NCBI GenBank assembly: GCA_012295275.1
Contig: CM022677.1
Location: forward strand, 23,011,253 to 23,075,252
Direction: 5' to 3'
Source: Chrysomallon squamiferum
Taxonomy: Eukaryota; Mollusca; Gastropoda; Neomphalida; Peltospiridae
DNA length: 64,000 nucleotides
The notes under the pieces were generated by a model. The model did no database searches. It was not told the DNA's origin and was given only the letters and a program-made list of their open reading frames with translations. A program made the translations under genes and the position numbers. This document shows positions 1-21,297 of this stretch, piece after piece; the first letter of the stretch is position 1; every line of letters starts with the position of its first letter.

Positions 1-285
1 TCAAATACAAATCATTAGTTTGATCGTTTCAAGTTAAAAACTACAATACAACAGAGAAATATAACATAAAATATATGTATGTATTTATTTATCTATATAC
101 CATTATATGTATTTATGTGATTTGTATGTAATAATTTATGTATTTACGAAGCTATACACATATGTAATGTATATATTTCTTTGCTATCTATGTTATCTGT
201 GTTTGTGTGTGTATATGTGTGTGTATATGTGTGTATGTGTATGTGTTTATATATATATATTTTATATATTTATATATTACTACAG

Positions 286-345
286 ACAGACCAAAAGACT
301 GTACTGAAGTAAAGGTAGAATGGCGAGTTATAACGACGGCTGGTT
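286..345 (+). pseudogene. Orphan fragment resembling the first GON exon
   Basis: After an acceptor-like ctacag, the plus strand reads (x)DRPKDCTEVKVEW, matching the start of the first GON exons of genes 3 and 4 (for example DRPKDCSDVKAER). Similarity fades within about 60 bases and an in-frame stop follows near 376. It lies about 50 bases beyond the last GON exon of gene 1 and in the opposite orientation, so it cannot belong to that gene. It is probably a truncated, inverted copy. A live exon of a plus-strand gene is unlikely because no donor or second half is seen. Confidence 0.55.
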
Positions 346-397
346 TTCAAGTAGTGTATATGTACAAAGAAGTCTGACGGTTCTGGAGCAGATTTAC

Positions 398-2059
398 CTC
401 GATGTTTCTGTACGAACAGTTTTCCATCTGGCTTGCATCCACCGCAGAACCCACCGCATCGACCCATAAAGAACTGTCGAGTAGACATTTTCACTTTTTG
501 ATAAGGACTTTTCCCAAATGGTTTCCAGGACGTCTATAAAACATGATACAAAATGTATTCCTTGCCGTTTTCTTTTCTTACTCTTTGTGTCCGTACTCTG
601 CTGTTAGTTTTGTCTATTTTCAGGTGGACACTCAAGAAAAGAAATCAGCATTATATGTTTGCCTTATATGTATGCGTGAGAGCATAACTGATTCTTGTTC
701 TGAGAATATGATTATAGAACACAGAAGCAGCCAGTTAGCGACTTGGTAATAAAGTAAAAATAGAAATAAATAAATAAGTATCGCTACCTTGTCAGCCAGA
801 ATGAAGTTAGTGTATCTGAGATCAATGAAAAACGCGCCTACGACTCCACACCGATTTCTCTTCCCTTTCCGGTGAGCGACGAAACAATCTCTGGCTACGC
901 CATAAGGAATGGGGGCACTTCCGGTGGTTTTCGCAAACGTTTGGTCATGGATTAGAATTTCCATCGTCTTAAAAAAACAAAGAAATGTCTGTGCTGAATT
1001 TATCTGCCTGCTGTATATTGACGTTCTGTATACGATCTACACTGTTAAAGTTGCCAAGTTCTGTGGTGTGGTATTTAATAAACAGTATATCGTGAAGTAT
1101 TGTATATTAGTACATAGTAAATATTAATAATATGCAGTGTATTGTTTAGTATCATAAATATATGGTATACTGTAATATGTTACAACCTAATAACACATGC
1201 AACATGCAGTGAGTTACTTAATATAGTGCAGTGCAGTGTAATGCAGTTAACGCAGTACATGCTAGTACAGTTGTTTTGCTGTAGTGTAATGAAGTATAGT
1301 TTGGTACATGTTATTCAATGTAATATATTGCGCAGTACTTTTTTGTAGTGCAGTATATTACAGGTAACACAGCTACGTAATTTGACCAGATTAAACACAA
1401 TGGTTTAGTGTAAAGTCTCTTTAATTTGGAGAGACTGAAATGTAGTGAAGCTTGGCGTAAGTTATTTCAACACAAAACTTTGTATTAGCATGGGAATATA
1501 ATCTAAAGATACGAATATTTAGTAGCAGTGTATCAATATATATATATATATATAAACGGTAATATCGTCAATGAACCATTTTGTAGATCTACTCGAAACT
1601 GTTAAAGTGGTGCTGTATATGCAACGTCATACTTACATCCATGAGTATGGCTATTTTTGTGTACACTGTTCTTGCAGGGCGAAATGGAAGCGGTCCTGGG
1701 GGTGGTTTGTCACAGTACAAATCTGGATGTTTCATGATGTTGGGATTGCTCAGTGTGATGAAGCTCTTTGGTGTGTTTCTCATGTTGTAACAGTAAATGA
1801 ACACGCTCTGATTATACATGAGCGGTGGGTACAGCTTGTACTCGCCGTCCTCTTCAATTCCTCTTCTTTCCTTTAAATCATTGCAGTCTTTAGGCTTGTC
1901 TGTGGACGAGATATCAGCTTTGTAGTTAGGTATACACATATAAATTTGTCTGTTTAGAAAAGTGTGGCACTTAAGCAGACTGATTAAAACCATCCTTCAC
2001 CTGTGTGCACTCACATATACACGCAGAAAAACGATTCAGTAGATTATACGTATAATTTG

Positions 2060-2090
<31 letters not shown>

Positions 2091-2543
2091 GTATTTGTTT
2101 GTGTCTTCATACGTAAGCATATATATATATATATAAAATGATGTATGTATGTATATACGTATATATCTATGTATGTATGTCTCTTTCTCTAATATATATA
2201 TATATATATGCTTCTAAATTCAGTCTTCATTTCACTAAGATATTTTTAAAATTAAAAATACTTACACGTTACTGTCGTTGAGTAAACAAAAATTAAAAAG
2301 AAAAAAGATAATAAAGCAATTAATAATTTTAATAATGTTGTATTTTGAAAGAATATATCACACACAGAAACACACACACACACACACACACATCCATTTT
2401 ACAAGGACTATATTATTTATCGTAATAATAATAATAGTTATGTAATAAATAAATTAATTAATACATTAAAATATCAACATACAAACGGCATGCTTTAGAA
2501 ATGTTTGAATAATTAGAACTATCCTTGCCAGAGTGGTTTTCAT
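398..2543 (-). CDS. Gene 1: GON-domain cell-surface protein, partial (runs off left edge)
   Basis: Exons in coding order: leader 2543-2483 (MKTTLARIVLIIQTFLKHAV, a signal peptide), probable 6-nt microexon 2271-2266, GON exons 1899-1637, 967-788 and 533-398. Lengths 263, 180 and 136 are identical to those of genes 3 and 4, and phases join cleanly (1, then 0, 0, then 1). The translation carries the GON signature: PKDCNDL, DGEYKLYPP, VFIYCYNM, a middle PIPYGVARDCF block and the cysteine-rich RCGGFCGGCKPDGK end. GON domains are known at the C-terminus of ADAMTS9/20 and GON-1; here the domain directly follows the signal peptide. The last exon ends in phase 1, as where a TSR exon follows in genes 3 and 4, so the TSRs, membrane helix and tail should lie left of position 1. 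It is divergent from gene 2. Confidence 0.85.
2266..2271 (-). other. Probable 6-nt microexon of gene 1
   Basis: On the minus strand an acceptor (cgacag) is followed by six bases, taacgt, and a consensus donor gtaagtat. The same arrangement lies between leader and first GON exon in genes 3 and 4. Inclusion adds two codons in frame (VLTYKP instead of VYKP). It is inferred from splice-site conservation only. Confidence 0.55.
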
Positions 2544-3039
2544 CTTGGTTTGTTCACTAAAAAAAAAAAAAAAAAAAAAAAATGTAATCGTAATATAATT
2601 ATAGTTAGCTATCACCATATTTTTCGTATAACAAAAGGAAAATAAAATGGATATAAATTAATTTAAAATTGTCTGATTTAAAATATTAGTATTATTATAG
2701 TAATAGTAGTAGTAGTAGTAGTGGTAGTGATTATGATGATCAATGAAAATTCAGTATATTATATTAATGTTTAGACACTTTTTTATTATTAGTAGTAGTA
2801 GTAGTAGTATAAGCTGTCATTATACATTATAAAATTGAAAACTCTGTTTATAGTTATGAAGTAAGTACTTTTTATAACAAATGTGCTCACTCTGTTGTAT
2901 TTTGTTCATCAAATCGGCTCAGAGACATCCCTGCATCCTTTGTTTCCTGAACGTACCCGTCATATAAATATGATTGTTATCTATTGAATATAATTAAAAC
3001 TTATTCATCTGTCACGCTATATTTATTAGTGAAGCAAAA

Positions 3040-3200
3040 TATATGACGTCACTTTACTAAATACGTCATTATTAACATGCCGAATGTAAGCAGAATTTGG
3101 GTTGTCAGTGACTGATATAAAGCTAACGAACAATTCCACCTGTAAAATCTGCGAACGAAAACGCCAGCGGACAACTAACAATTTATCGTTCGTCAGACCT
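3040..3200 (-). promoter_or_regulatory. CRE-type promoter module of gene 1
   Basis: Read on the minus strand, AATGACGT (3070-3063) is followed by the palindrome TGACGTCA (3051-3044), then an AT-rich stretch. Upstream sequence to about 3200 aligns with the region upstream of gene 3: both contain GTTCGC, GGAATTGTT and TAGCTTTAT in the same order before the paired TGACGT sites. TGACGTCA is the consensus CREB/ATF site. It sits about 500 bases upstream of the leader exon. That it is a promoter is inferred from conservation and position. Confidence 0.6.
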
Positions 3201-3592
3201 TTCAAAAAAAAAAAAAAAAAATAGTCCCCTGTTACAATGTTTAAATTAAATTTAATGGCTATACATTTTATTTGTTTTAATTTTTAAAAACATCCACTGT
3301 GAATTATAAGAATATTATTCCATATAACAATAATAAATAAATAAATAAATAAATAAAGCTATTTGAAGAATTATGTATGTAAAACTAAACTGCTTGAATT
3401 GAATTCCCTCTAAAATCACATTCTGGACATTAAAAAACTAATGATATTCGTAATTATAAATAAATAAATAAATAATATGGAAGAAATAAAAGTTTTATCA
3501 GTTCGTATATTTTTTATTTTTTATTTATTTTTTTTTAAATGAAGCACAGTGAATTTTGGATAAAAAAAAATGATAAATAAATTAATTAATTA

Positions 3593-3631
<39 letters not shown>

Positions 3632-3749
3632 TGACAAACAAATTTACTATAATTATGTTAATCGATGGCATTTTAGTTTTGGAGTTATCTCCCATCAGCT
3701 GACTTGTCCTGTTCTGTTAATCAGCCTGTAAATGTTTGACGTTAAAAGG

Positions 3750-3888
3750 TTCTAAATGTTCGCTCGTTACACTCCAGCCTTTCTTTCAGTCAGCCCTAAC
3801 AATCGATGTGTATTTCTAATGACTGTTTAGTTAAACTGACGTAATAGAATTGCCTAAACAGTTACACAGTTTTCATTTACTAAAATAG
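3750..3888 (+). promoter_or_regulatory. Promoter module and possible 5' non-coding exon of gene 2
   Basis: The segment aligns with the gene 3 promoter: TTTCTAATGAC, GTTTAGTTA, CTGACGTAAT (TGACGTAA at 3837-3844) and TTTTCATTTACTAA appear in the same order. The first CRE-like site is altered (ATGACTG), the second retained. A good donor, aaaatag|gtaag, follows at 3888/3889 and could join a 5' non-coding exon to the acceptor at 4361. The transcription start was not determined. Confidence 0.5.
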
Positions 3889-4142
3889 GTAAGAAAATAC
3901 AACTCACGAATTCGGAAAAGGGACTCGTAGATGTAAATATTAGTATTTATAATAATAACAGAATAATAACAACAACATTAGGCATCTTAATATATCACCT
4001 TATATTAACAGAGTTGTAAGCATAAGGATATATATTTTAATAACTACTTGATACTGTAGAAATGTAGTTTTCAATAGTGTAATGTAAAATAACAGCTAAA
4101 TGATGTAAAGAATCTAACATTCGAGCCTGTTCGTTTCCAGAA

Positions 4143-4207
<65 letters not shown>

Positions 4208-4270
4208 AAATATATTAACAAATTCGATAAAATATGATATTTTTAATCTATGACGATTATTTTTTCTTCT

Positions 4271-4305
<35 letters not shown>

Positions 4306-4375
4306 AATATTTTTAGTGAGTTGTAATTACAGTAATGAATAGTTATTCTTTTTTTCTGCAGTGAAAATAAACCAG

Positions 4376-5298
4376 ATGAAGACGACCGTAGCAAGGATAG
4401 TTCTAATTATTCAAACATTTCTAAAGTACACCGTTTGTATGTTAATATATTTCCCCATCCTTTCATTCATTCATTTAACATTTTATAATTTGATCCTAAT
4501 AAATACAACTGTACTGAAATGAATTTTTTAAAATAAAATATCTCATTGATAATTTTTCTCTTGCTTTGGTGAAAGTTATAAAAAAGAAACTAATAATGAT
4601 ATTAAAGATTATATGCTAATCTAATTTTTTATATTTTTTTTATACAGTTTTTATATTTATTTTTTTAATCTTACTTTATTCCAGTGGATGGACAATGGTC
4701 AAGCTGGACAATTCTTGAAACTGGTCTTTGCAATGCTCTATGTAACAAAACTATAATATTTGAAAGAAAGTGTAACAACACAGAATCACAGAATGGAAGA
4801 AATGATTGCAAAGGAATCAAACGGAAAATTACCAGAGAGTCATGTATGGGAGACAACTGTGGTAAGCTTGGCAGTAAAACAATCATGATTACATATCCTA
4901 TACAGTGTGACATGTAGTATGTGATTATTATTATAATCCATCTGAAATCAAAGTTAATTGATATAATGGTAATTAATTCTGTTATTATCATTAGTGTTGT
5001 TGATATTTATAATAGTATTATATTATATTATGATTATTTATATTGGTGATGTTATTACTGTTGTTTTTGTTCTTAACATTAAAATAATAACAATAATGAT
5101 AATAATAAATGATTAGAATTATAAATCTATGATCTTTTTTGTCAGTCATTTTAAAAAATCAGCTTGACATAGTTATAAGAAGAAGCATATTTATTTTTAA
5201 AACTACTTATTGTACAAATGTAGTTTTCAATTTAAAATAGTACAACTAAATGATGATGATGATGTAAAGATCTAGCATATCTAACTCCTTAGCAGCAG

Positions 5299-5347
<49 letters not shown>

Positions 5348-5831
5348 TTGATGGAAATTGGGCAACATGGAGTATATCTGAAACTGGTAACTGTACTAAG
5401 ATGTGTATGTATAAAATTACATTAAGGAGAATGTGTAACAACCCACCACCATCTCCTAGAGGAATGGACTGTACTGGAGTCAGTGAAAGACAAATCACAA
5501 AATCATGTGTCACAGAAAGCTGTGGTAAAACTGAAATTTTAGTTTGGTTGTCAAATTAGATTAATTTCTTTTCATATTATAGTGTTGCATTTCTGACATG
5601 TATGTAGGTTTTAGAATATATGTGTATGTTTGTCTATGGAAGTATGTATGTATACTAACTTGTGTTTTTGTGTGAAAATAACTATTAGGTGAAGGAAAAA
5701 AAATCCATGGTTCTAAGATATGAAGGCTTCATTTAAAACTGTTTTTAATGTAAGTTAATATTTTTGGAAACAATCTATCTTTTTTGTTGAATATATATAT
5801 ACACACATATATATTTATATATTTAATTTAT

Positions 5832-5862
<31 letters not shown>

Positions 5863-6180
5863 GCTACTTTTATTTTTGTTTGTCTCAGCAGTTGTGGGCA
5901 GTCCTGACCTAGGACTTGTCACTCTGATAAGTGTTTCGCTCTTCTTGTTACTGTGTTTGGTTTCTCTGATCTTCCTCTGGTCCAGGTACACTACTGTTTT
6001 TAACTTCCACACTTTGTTATTATTGTATAATCTACTTACCCATTTATCTATTAACATATGTGTCAGTATATTTATATATATTTAGTTTATATGTGAGATA
6101 CAGAGTACTTTGTTGAATAGACATCAAAAATTTTATTTTATATGACTGTCTGTCTCTCTGTTAATATAAAACCTTTATTA

Positions 6181-6268
<88 letters not shown>

Positions 6269-6567
6269 TATTATTATTATTATTATTATTTTTATTATTT
6301 TTATTTTAAACTTTAATTTTTATTTTTATTTTTTATTTTTTATTACATTTGTTCATTCTGTATATTTAAAGAAAGTACCCAAAGAGGAAGCCAGAAATAA
6401 AAATAGTTGATTGTGGCCAAAACCTTCCACAACACTGTAGCAGTTCAGCTAGGCTGGACGTGTCTTTTGCCACCATGTCACCTTCTGCTGTTGAAGGGTT
6501 GAAGAGAGGCCGTGAAGATGGTGCTGGAGCATTTGACAATAAAGCAATGACAATGGAAACCAAATAA
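4376..6567 (+). CDS. Gene 2: small transmembrane protein with two TSRs
   Basis: Coding exons: 4376-4436 (leader MKTTVARIVLIIQTFLKYTV, exon starting after the acceptor at 4361), 4685-4861 and 5348-5524 (TSRs, 59 codons each), 5889-5985 (transmembrane), 6372-6567 (tail, TAA). Joined length is 708 nt, 235 aa, in frame throughout. TSR1 has DGQWSSW and six cysteines; TSR2 starts VDGNWATW. The helix is LGLVTLISVSLFLLLCLVSL followed by IFLWSRK. The tail contains RLDVSFATMS and ends near AFDNKAMTMETK, both shared with genes 3 and 4. These two TSRs match the membrane-proximal pair of genes 3 and 4, so gene 2 looks like a version lacking GON and the outer TSRs. WxxW tryptophans are typical C-mannosylation sites. 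Function is not known; a surface receptor or adhesion molecule is inferred. Confidence 0.85.
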
Positions 6568-6638
6568 ATAAAAATGAGATATCATTTATTTGAGAAAGGA
6601 AGAATTGGTTATTTTAACATAGATAATGAGAGATGTTT

Positions 6639-6739
<101 letters not shown>

Positions 6740-7254
6740 TGCAAACACATTCTATTCTGTTTTTGAAATGATACTAAAATATTAACAAGATCTCAATATT
6801 AGAATTCATTAACCACATCTTGAACCACATCCATTGACAACCATTCCTAGATTTGTCCATCTGAGTGAGGAAAGCTGATTATCAGACAGAAAAGAAAGAA
6901 AGTGTTTTTTGTCAAACAGTTTTCTTCCTGTGAAGGAAAAGGTTTACCAGATATTATCTGTGTATCGTTAGAATATAAATATTAAAAACAATAAATATCT
7001 GTTAATTTGGAATAGTTTCAAAAAACCAAACAACAACAATCCATAGTAATAAATTAACAGCAAACAGTATTTTTTTTTTTTTTTTTTTGTTATTATTTTT
7101 TCTTTCTTTCTTTTCTTTTTGTTTTCTTCATTTTGTATTGTTTCCCTGGAACCACATTTGTTATAATTCAAAGTGGATTTATTTAAAAATAAAACAACAG
7201 AATTATTATCATATTTACATACTCGAGAAAGGAACTATTTGTTCCAAAGAACTG

Positions 7255-7440
7255 ATAATTCTAAACTGTTCGCTGACGTTTATGGTTCGCAAATTTCATG
7301 GCGGGAATTGTTTGCTAGCTTTATTTCAATCACAGACGTTTCTAATGACGTATTTAGTTAGACTGACGTCGTAAAGAGTAACACAATTTTCATTTAATAA
7401 ATAAATGTAGCGTGACAGAAAATGGAAATATTAACTTTTA
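7255..7440 (+). promoter_or_regulatory. CRE-type promoter module of gene 3
   Basis: AATGACGT (7344-7351) and TGACGTCG (7364-7371) are spaced 18 bases apart, followed by TTTTCATTTAATAAA and GTAGCGTGACAG. The preceding 90 bases (GTTCGCTGACGTTT, TTCGCAAATTT, GGGAATTGTTTGCTAGC) align with the region upstream of gene 1. Conservation in otherwise fast-changing AT-rich DNA supports a regulatory role. It lies about 500 bases before the leader exon, leaving room for a non-coding first exon. Confidence 0.6.
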
Positions 7441-7532
7441 GTTATAGTGAATAGATCAGAAATATATGCATATGACTTGTTTGGATTTCTATGGATGTCT
7501 TTATGCGTACCGAATTAATTATTTTTTCTGCA

Positions 7533-7610
7533 GAAAAACGTGCATAATAAGGATATTAATTAATACTGCATAATTTTAAAACGATTTCTAAAATGGTGTA
7601 ATATTGTTTT
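7533..7610 (+). pseudogene. Decayed copy of the leader exon
   Basis: A ttttttctgcag acceptor is followed by AAAACGTGCA, TAATAAGGATA, TTAATTAATA and ATTTCTAAAATGG, in the same order as the real leader exons of genes 2 and 3 (ATGAAAACG, GCAAGGATAG, CTAATTATTC, ACATTTCTAAA). The ATG and the reading frame are lost. It lies about 300 bases upstream of the functional leader of gene 3, which suggests local duplication. Confidence 0.4.
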
Positions 7611-7845
7611 CGTTTTTGTTAGAACAAATAAGGACAAATATTCATTATCGTAACTTCGCTTAGAAACACAGACACACACGCACGCACACAGAAAAAAGTG
7701 CTACTACTAATAATATAATAAATGACATCTGTTGCATTATTAGTAGTAGCACTTTTTCTGTGTTTGTGTGTGTGTGTGTGTGTTTGTGAGCAGAAGCTAC
7801 GATAATGACTATTTGTTCTTATGTCTGCAGTGAAAATAAACCAAG

Positions 7846-16784
<8,939 letters not shown>

Positions 16785-16836
16785 AACCGAAAACAAATTA
16801 GGACAAAATGGATGAAACTGACATTTAATAAAATAC

Positions 16837-16869
<33 letters not shown>

Positions 16870-18798
16870 ATAGTCTTGACTCATTATTAATTATGTTTAA
16901 ATGCAGGTTATATTCATCTTTAATTTGTCTTAGGAAATACTACTGCGAATATGTATTTGAAAAAAATGTTGAGCTATTTTAGGTTGTTTTTTTTTTCACT
17001 GAGAAATTCATACAGAATCATTATAACGCTGCTAATAGCATTCTTGTACTTCTTATCGATATACCTTCTTGATACGAACGCATACGACAGATATTTTCAA
17101 CGATATGTAAACATCATTAAGTAATAATCGACTTTTTCAGACTTTCCAGTAATGTCTTGTTATAATCTGTATAAAGAGATATCCTCAACTGTCATGAAAC
17201 TGTAATTTTAAATGTTTTTATTTTATTATTTAAAAAAAAAAAAAAAAAAAAAAAACATTAAATAAAAAAAAAAAGAGGCTTAAAACCAAACAAATAAATA
17301 AATAAATAATAAAAATAAGGTTTCGTCTTTTCCTGCTTACCTCCCTTCTTCTAAATGTTAGTGGCTATAGCGGTGATCCAAAATACAAAACTGGGTAACA
17401 TGAGAAATGAGAAATGACTTGTAACTTTTATAATTAACATTCTTCTATCATGAAAAGCAATATCTATGGCTTAATATTGAAAAACAAAATCCTTATTGTA
17501 ATTTATGAACGAAGTCTTGAAGATTACCCTGAATTCAGGAATTGATGTTTTCTTTGGCTTTATGATGTATGTGACAATCTTCCGTTCACTAACATTCCCA
17601 GGAAGTCGACTGAATAAACAAAGATGATCAGCAGCCAGAGAAAACTGGAACTGAATGGAAAAGGGGCCTTCAATTCAAGAGAAATATAAATTCTGACAAA
17701 ACTATTTTTATCTGTCAGGATGATCACTTTTTTGTTCAAGAATTTTACTTCCAGTGACGAAAAAAGTTACGCACGACATTCAGGAAGTCTCTTTTCGCCA
17801 TAATTTTGTTAACGTAGAATATAAATACTAATTAGTTTGAAAGACAAGTGAGAAATAGAATTTTGACCCCAGAGTAATAGTTTCATAAGTGAATATTCCC
17901 CACAGTACAGCTTCCACTTGTTTTTTTCTAAACACTATCACACTTTAATTAATTATTTACACAGGTACATTATTTGGATGTAATAAAAATATTAAATATA
18001 ATTCAATAATTCTTGCAAAACTATCAGACAAGTTGCAATCTGGGACAGGCTTAAAACGTGTTATTGTGGGGTTTTGGTTGTTTTTTCCTTTTTCTTCTAA
18101 TTCTTCTTCTGATTTTATTATTATTATTATCATTATTATTATTATTACTAAAATGGTCCGATGAACAAATTTGCTTTACAAATTGTTTTAAATAAATAAA
18201 AATTTCAAAAATGTGTTTACAAAGATGTTTATCTCATTGTCAGCAATTTCAAAATTTTATTTACGACATGAATTTCATGAATTTAAATAAAATATATCAG
18301 ATTATGAATAAAACATACACTTACAAAACCAGCACAAATTCATGTCCTAACTGAGAGAATCCTTAACCTGGTGAGAAATAAATTCAGACTATCTGTAATT
18401 ATCTTTTATTATTTTTAACAAGACAGATCAGTTTTGTGTAACTTCCCAACTAGATAGTATAATTTTAACACAGAATGCAACTAAATTTTGAAATAAAGCA
18501 TTATAGGATTCCTGCAAACCTTACAGAGACTGAAAGTTTTTAAGTTACTAAACACAAAGTTATTAATAATGACATCATTACAGATTATCAGTTCATCTTA
18601 AATTATAGATGGTACAATGTGAAACAATTTAGTTTAGGTGGCCCATAAAAGAATAATATTTCAGTTTACTATTTTTTCTTCTATCTTTTTTTAATTTCAA
18701 AATTTTCTCATATATTAAATTTTTTGTTTATTATTGATTAACTGAAGCCATTTATTTATTTATTTATTTTTATTTATTTATTTTATTCTTTATTATTA

Positions 18799-18829
<31 letters not shown>

Positions 18830-19668
18830 TGATTTTCAACATCTTTAGTAGCTGCAATGCACTGTTTGTGTCCAATGGACATTTCTGATGATAAAGATAA
18901 TTAACTTTAACTCTATGTAAGCTAAAATATTTTAGAGGTTTTAAATTAAAGATCACGATAGGAAGTTGACAAGACATGAACTGAAAATATGATTTTTTTA
19001 TATGTATTCTAAATTCCTTAATTCCTCAAAGTTCTCATTAACTATGCTGGGTACATTTATAATAAGACTCAAAAATAAATATATATATATATACAAATCA
19101 AAGTAATCATTAACAACAAGAGAGCATCAATGGAAACTATTTTTTTTTTAAAGTCTTTTATCTGCATTTGTAACAGTTATCTATAGTTCTCAGTGTTTAT
19201 ACTGAGGTACATTATAGTTCTCAGTGTTTATGTGTTCATATCAAATACTGAGGTACATTATGTCATCATCTTTATCTATAGTTCTCAGTGTTTATAATGT
19301 CATGTCAAACACTGTGGGCACCCATATATCATGACAGTAAGAGGAATGATTTTAAAACCTAAAATGTCATAACCCTTCTGTAAGACCATTCTGGACATAT
19401 AGTTCTGTGAATTTTCCTTACCTTGTAAATACACCATTTGGTACATTTATAAAAAGAACAGTATAGGCAGAAATAATTGCTTAAGAGATTATTATTTGCA
19501 GCTGTAACTGTTTGTGTATCTGTAGAGGTTGGCTTGGACTGTGATTGACAAACTTTCCTAATTCAACCAAAGATGTCTATAAACTTTCTCAATTACAAGT
19601 CAAAACTACAAAACAAAATTTTTATTATCTTTCATTTATTTATCTATTGTTATTATTATTATTATTAC

Positions 19669-19720
<52 letters not shown>

Positions 19721-19786
19721 GTCTTTGTTAAATGTCAATTGTCTATCATTTCTACCACTGTACATGAATATCTGATGTTATCCGCC

Positions 19787-19865
<79 letters not shown>

Positions 19866-19921
19866 ACCCACACCCACACACAAAAACTCTCTCTCTCTCT
19901 CTCTTATGCATATACAGATAA
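16785..19921. other. Convergent intergenic region between genes 3 and 4
   Basis: About 3.1 kb between two tail exons. It is AT-rich, with poly-A (17232-17254), poly-T, an ATT run (19648-19720), a long TA run (19793-19856) and a local repeat of ATAGTTCTCAGTGTTTAT (19180-19300, three copies). I see no supported gene. Confidence 0.65.
16827..16832 (+). terminator. Polyadenylation signal of gene 3
   Basis: AATAAA lies 43 bases after the TGA stop and is followed by an A-rich run. Confidence 0.5.
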
Positions 19922-20395
19922 CTAAAATCTTTTCTCTATATACTTTTTTTTTTTTCCAACTAATTCGATCCTTTTTAAATCAGTTATATCCACATCCTTT
20001 GGTTTCTCATCAGTGGTTATCACTTTGTTGTCAAATGATTCTAAAATGCCTTCATTATCATGAGTTCCATCTGTTTCCAGTTCAACCACCTTCACTGATG
20101 AAACACTGGCAAAGGATACGTCCAGCCTCCCTGAATCACCAAACTGGTCTTCAATGTATTTTCCAAAGTCATCTATCTGTATCTGCGGTTTCTGCTTCTT
20201 TTTCCTCCTCCTTGTAATACAGGGGATGAAAACACAAACATTAATTAACAAATGTAATAAACACGTAAATACGTAAATAAATAAAAATTAATCAATAAAA
20301 GTAATAAACGTATTAGTGCATAAATAAGGAAAATTAGAAACAGATAGATAACACAGAGTCAGATGGGAAAGAGACAGATAGACAGACATACAGAC

Positions 20396-20429
<34 letters not shown>

Positions 20430-21256
20430 TGAAATGTTTAAAAAAACAAAATATCATTTTCATATAAACAGTATTTTAAAAAATTATTTTACAGAAATCT
20501 TTATGATGGAACAAGTTAAAAAGACAATATAAAAGAAATTTTGGTATTTCTATATTACTATATTTAACACTGTTACACGTGTATGCATATGACTATATAT
20601 ATATAAGAGAGAGAGAGAGATCAAAAAGATAAATAGTTAAATAGTGTCATACCTTGAGTAGTAGTATAGTATCACAGAAATCAGACACAGTAATATGAAC
20701 AAAGAAACAATTATCACAGAGATAAGTATTAGATCAGGACCACCTGAAACAGCTATTCAAAGAAATATCAGAGAGATTATATTAATTTGAAATAGGCAAG
20801 GCTTCCTACCATAAATTAAAAATATGTTTTTATTTCTCAAACTGACACACACACACACACACACACAGAAACTAAACAGTAAGAAGATGTGAGATTTTTA
20901 AAACTAAATCTACAGTTTTTACCACAGCTTCCTCCTGAACAAGATTCTGTGTAACTTTTGTCATTACTTCCATTACAATGTTTTCCTCTTGGTCCTGGTG
21001 CTGGGTTGGTACATGTTCTCCTTAAAGTAACAAGGTGAATACAGTCATCTGTACAGTTACCAGTAACATATGTAGTCCAAGACGCCCAGTTTCCATCAGC
21101 TGATAATAATAATAAGAAGAATAATAACAATAATAACAGTAATAATGTCATTAACACAAATCAGAATTATAAAAAATTAGTATTATAATCTTAACCTCAC
21201 AAAAATTTCATAATTTATTTATAAGACAAAACAACTTCATAATGACTGCAGCACAC

Positions 21257-21297
<41 letters not shown>

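Larger units (their letters stand above)
2544..4361. other. Divergent intergenic region between genes 1 and 2
   Basis: About 1.8 kb between two head-to-head leader exons. It holds the two promoter-like modules listed separately, poly-A and poly-T runs, ATT repeats (3597-3629 and 4144-4206) and a poly-T run (4268-4304). I see no coding sequence. Non-coding first exons are expected here because both leader exons begin at splice acceptors. Confidence 0.7.

Noticed and set aside
1041-1400. Possible genes in the CAGT-rich stretch of gene 1
   Set aside because: The sequence is a degenerate repeat shared with the same intron in genes 3 and 4; open frames are short and low-complexity.
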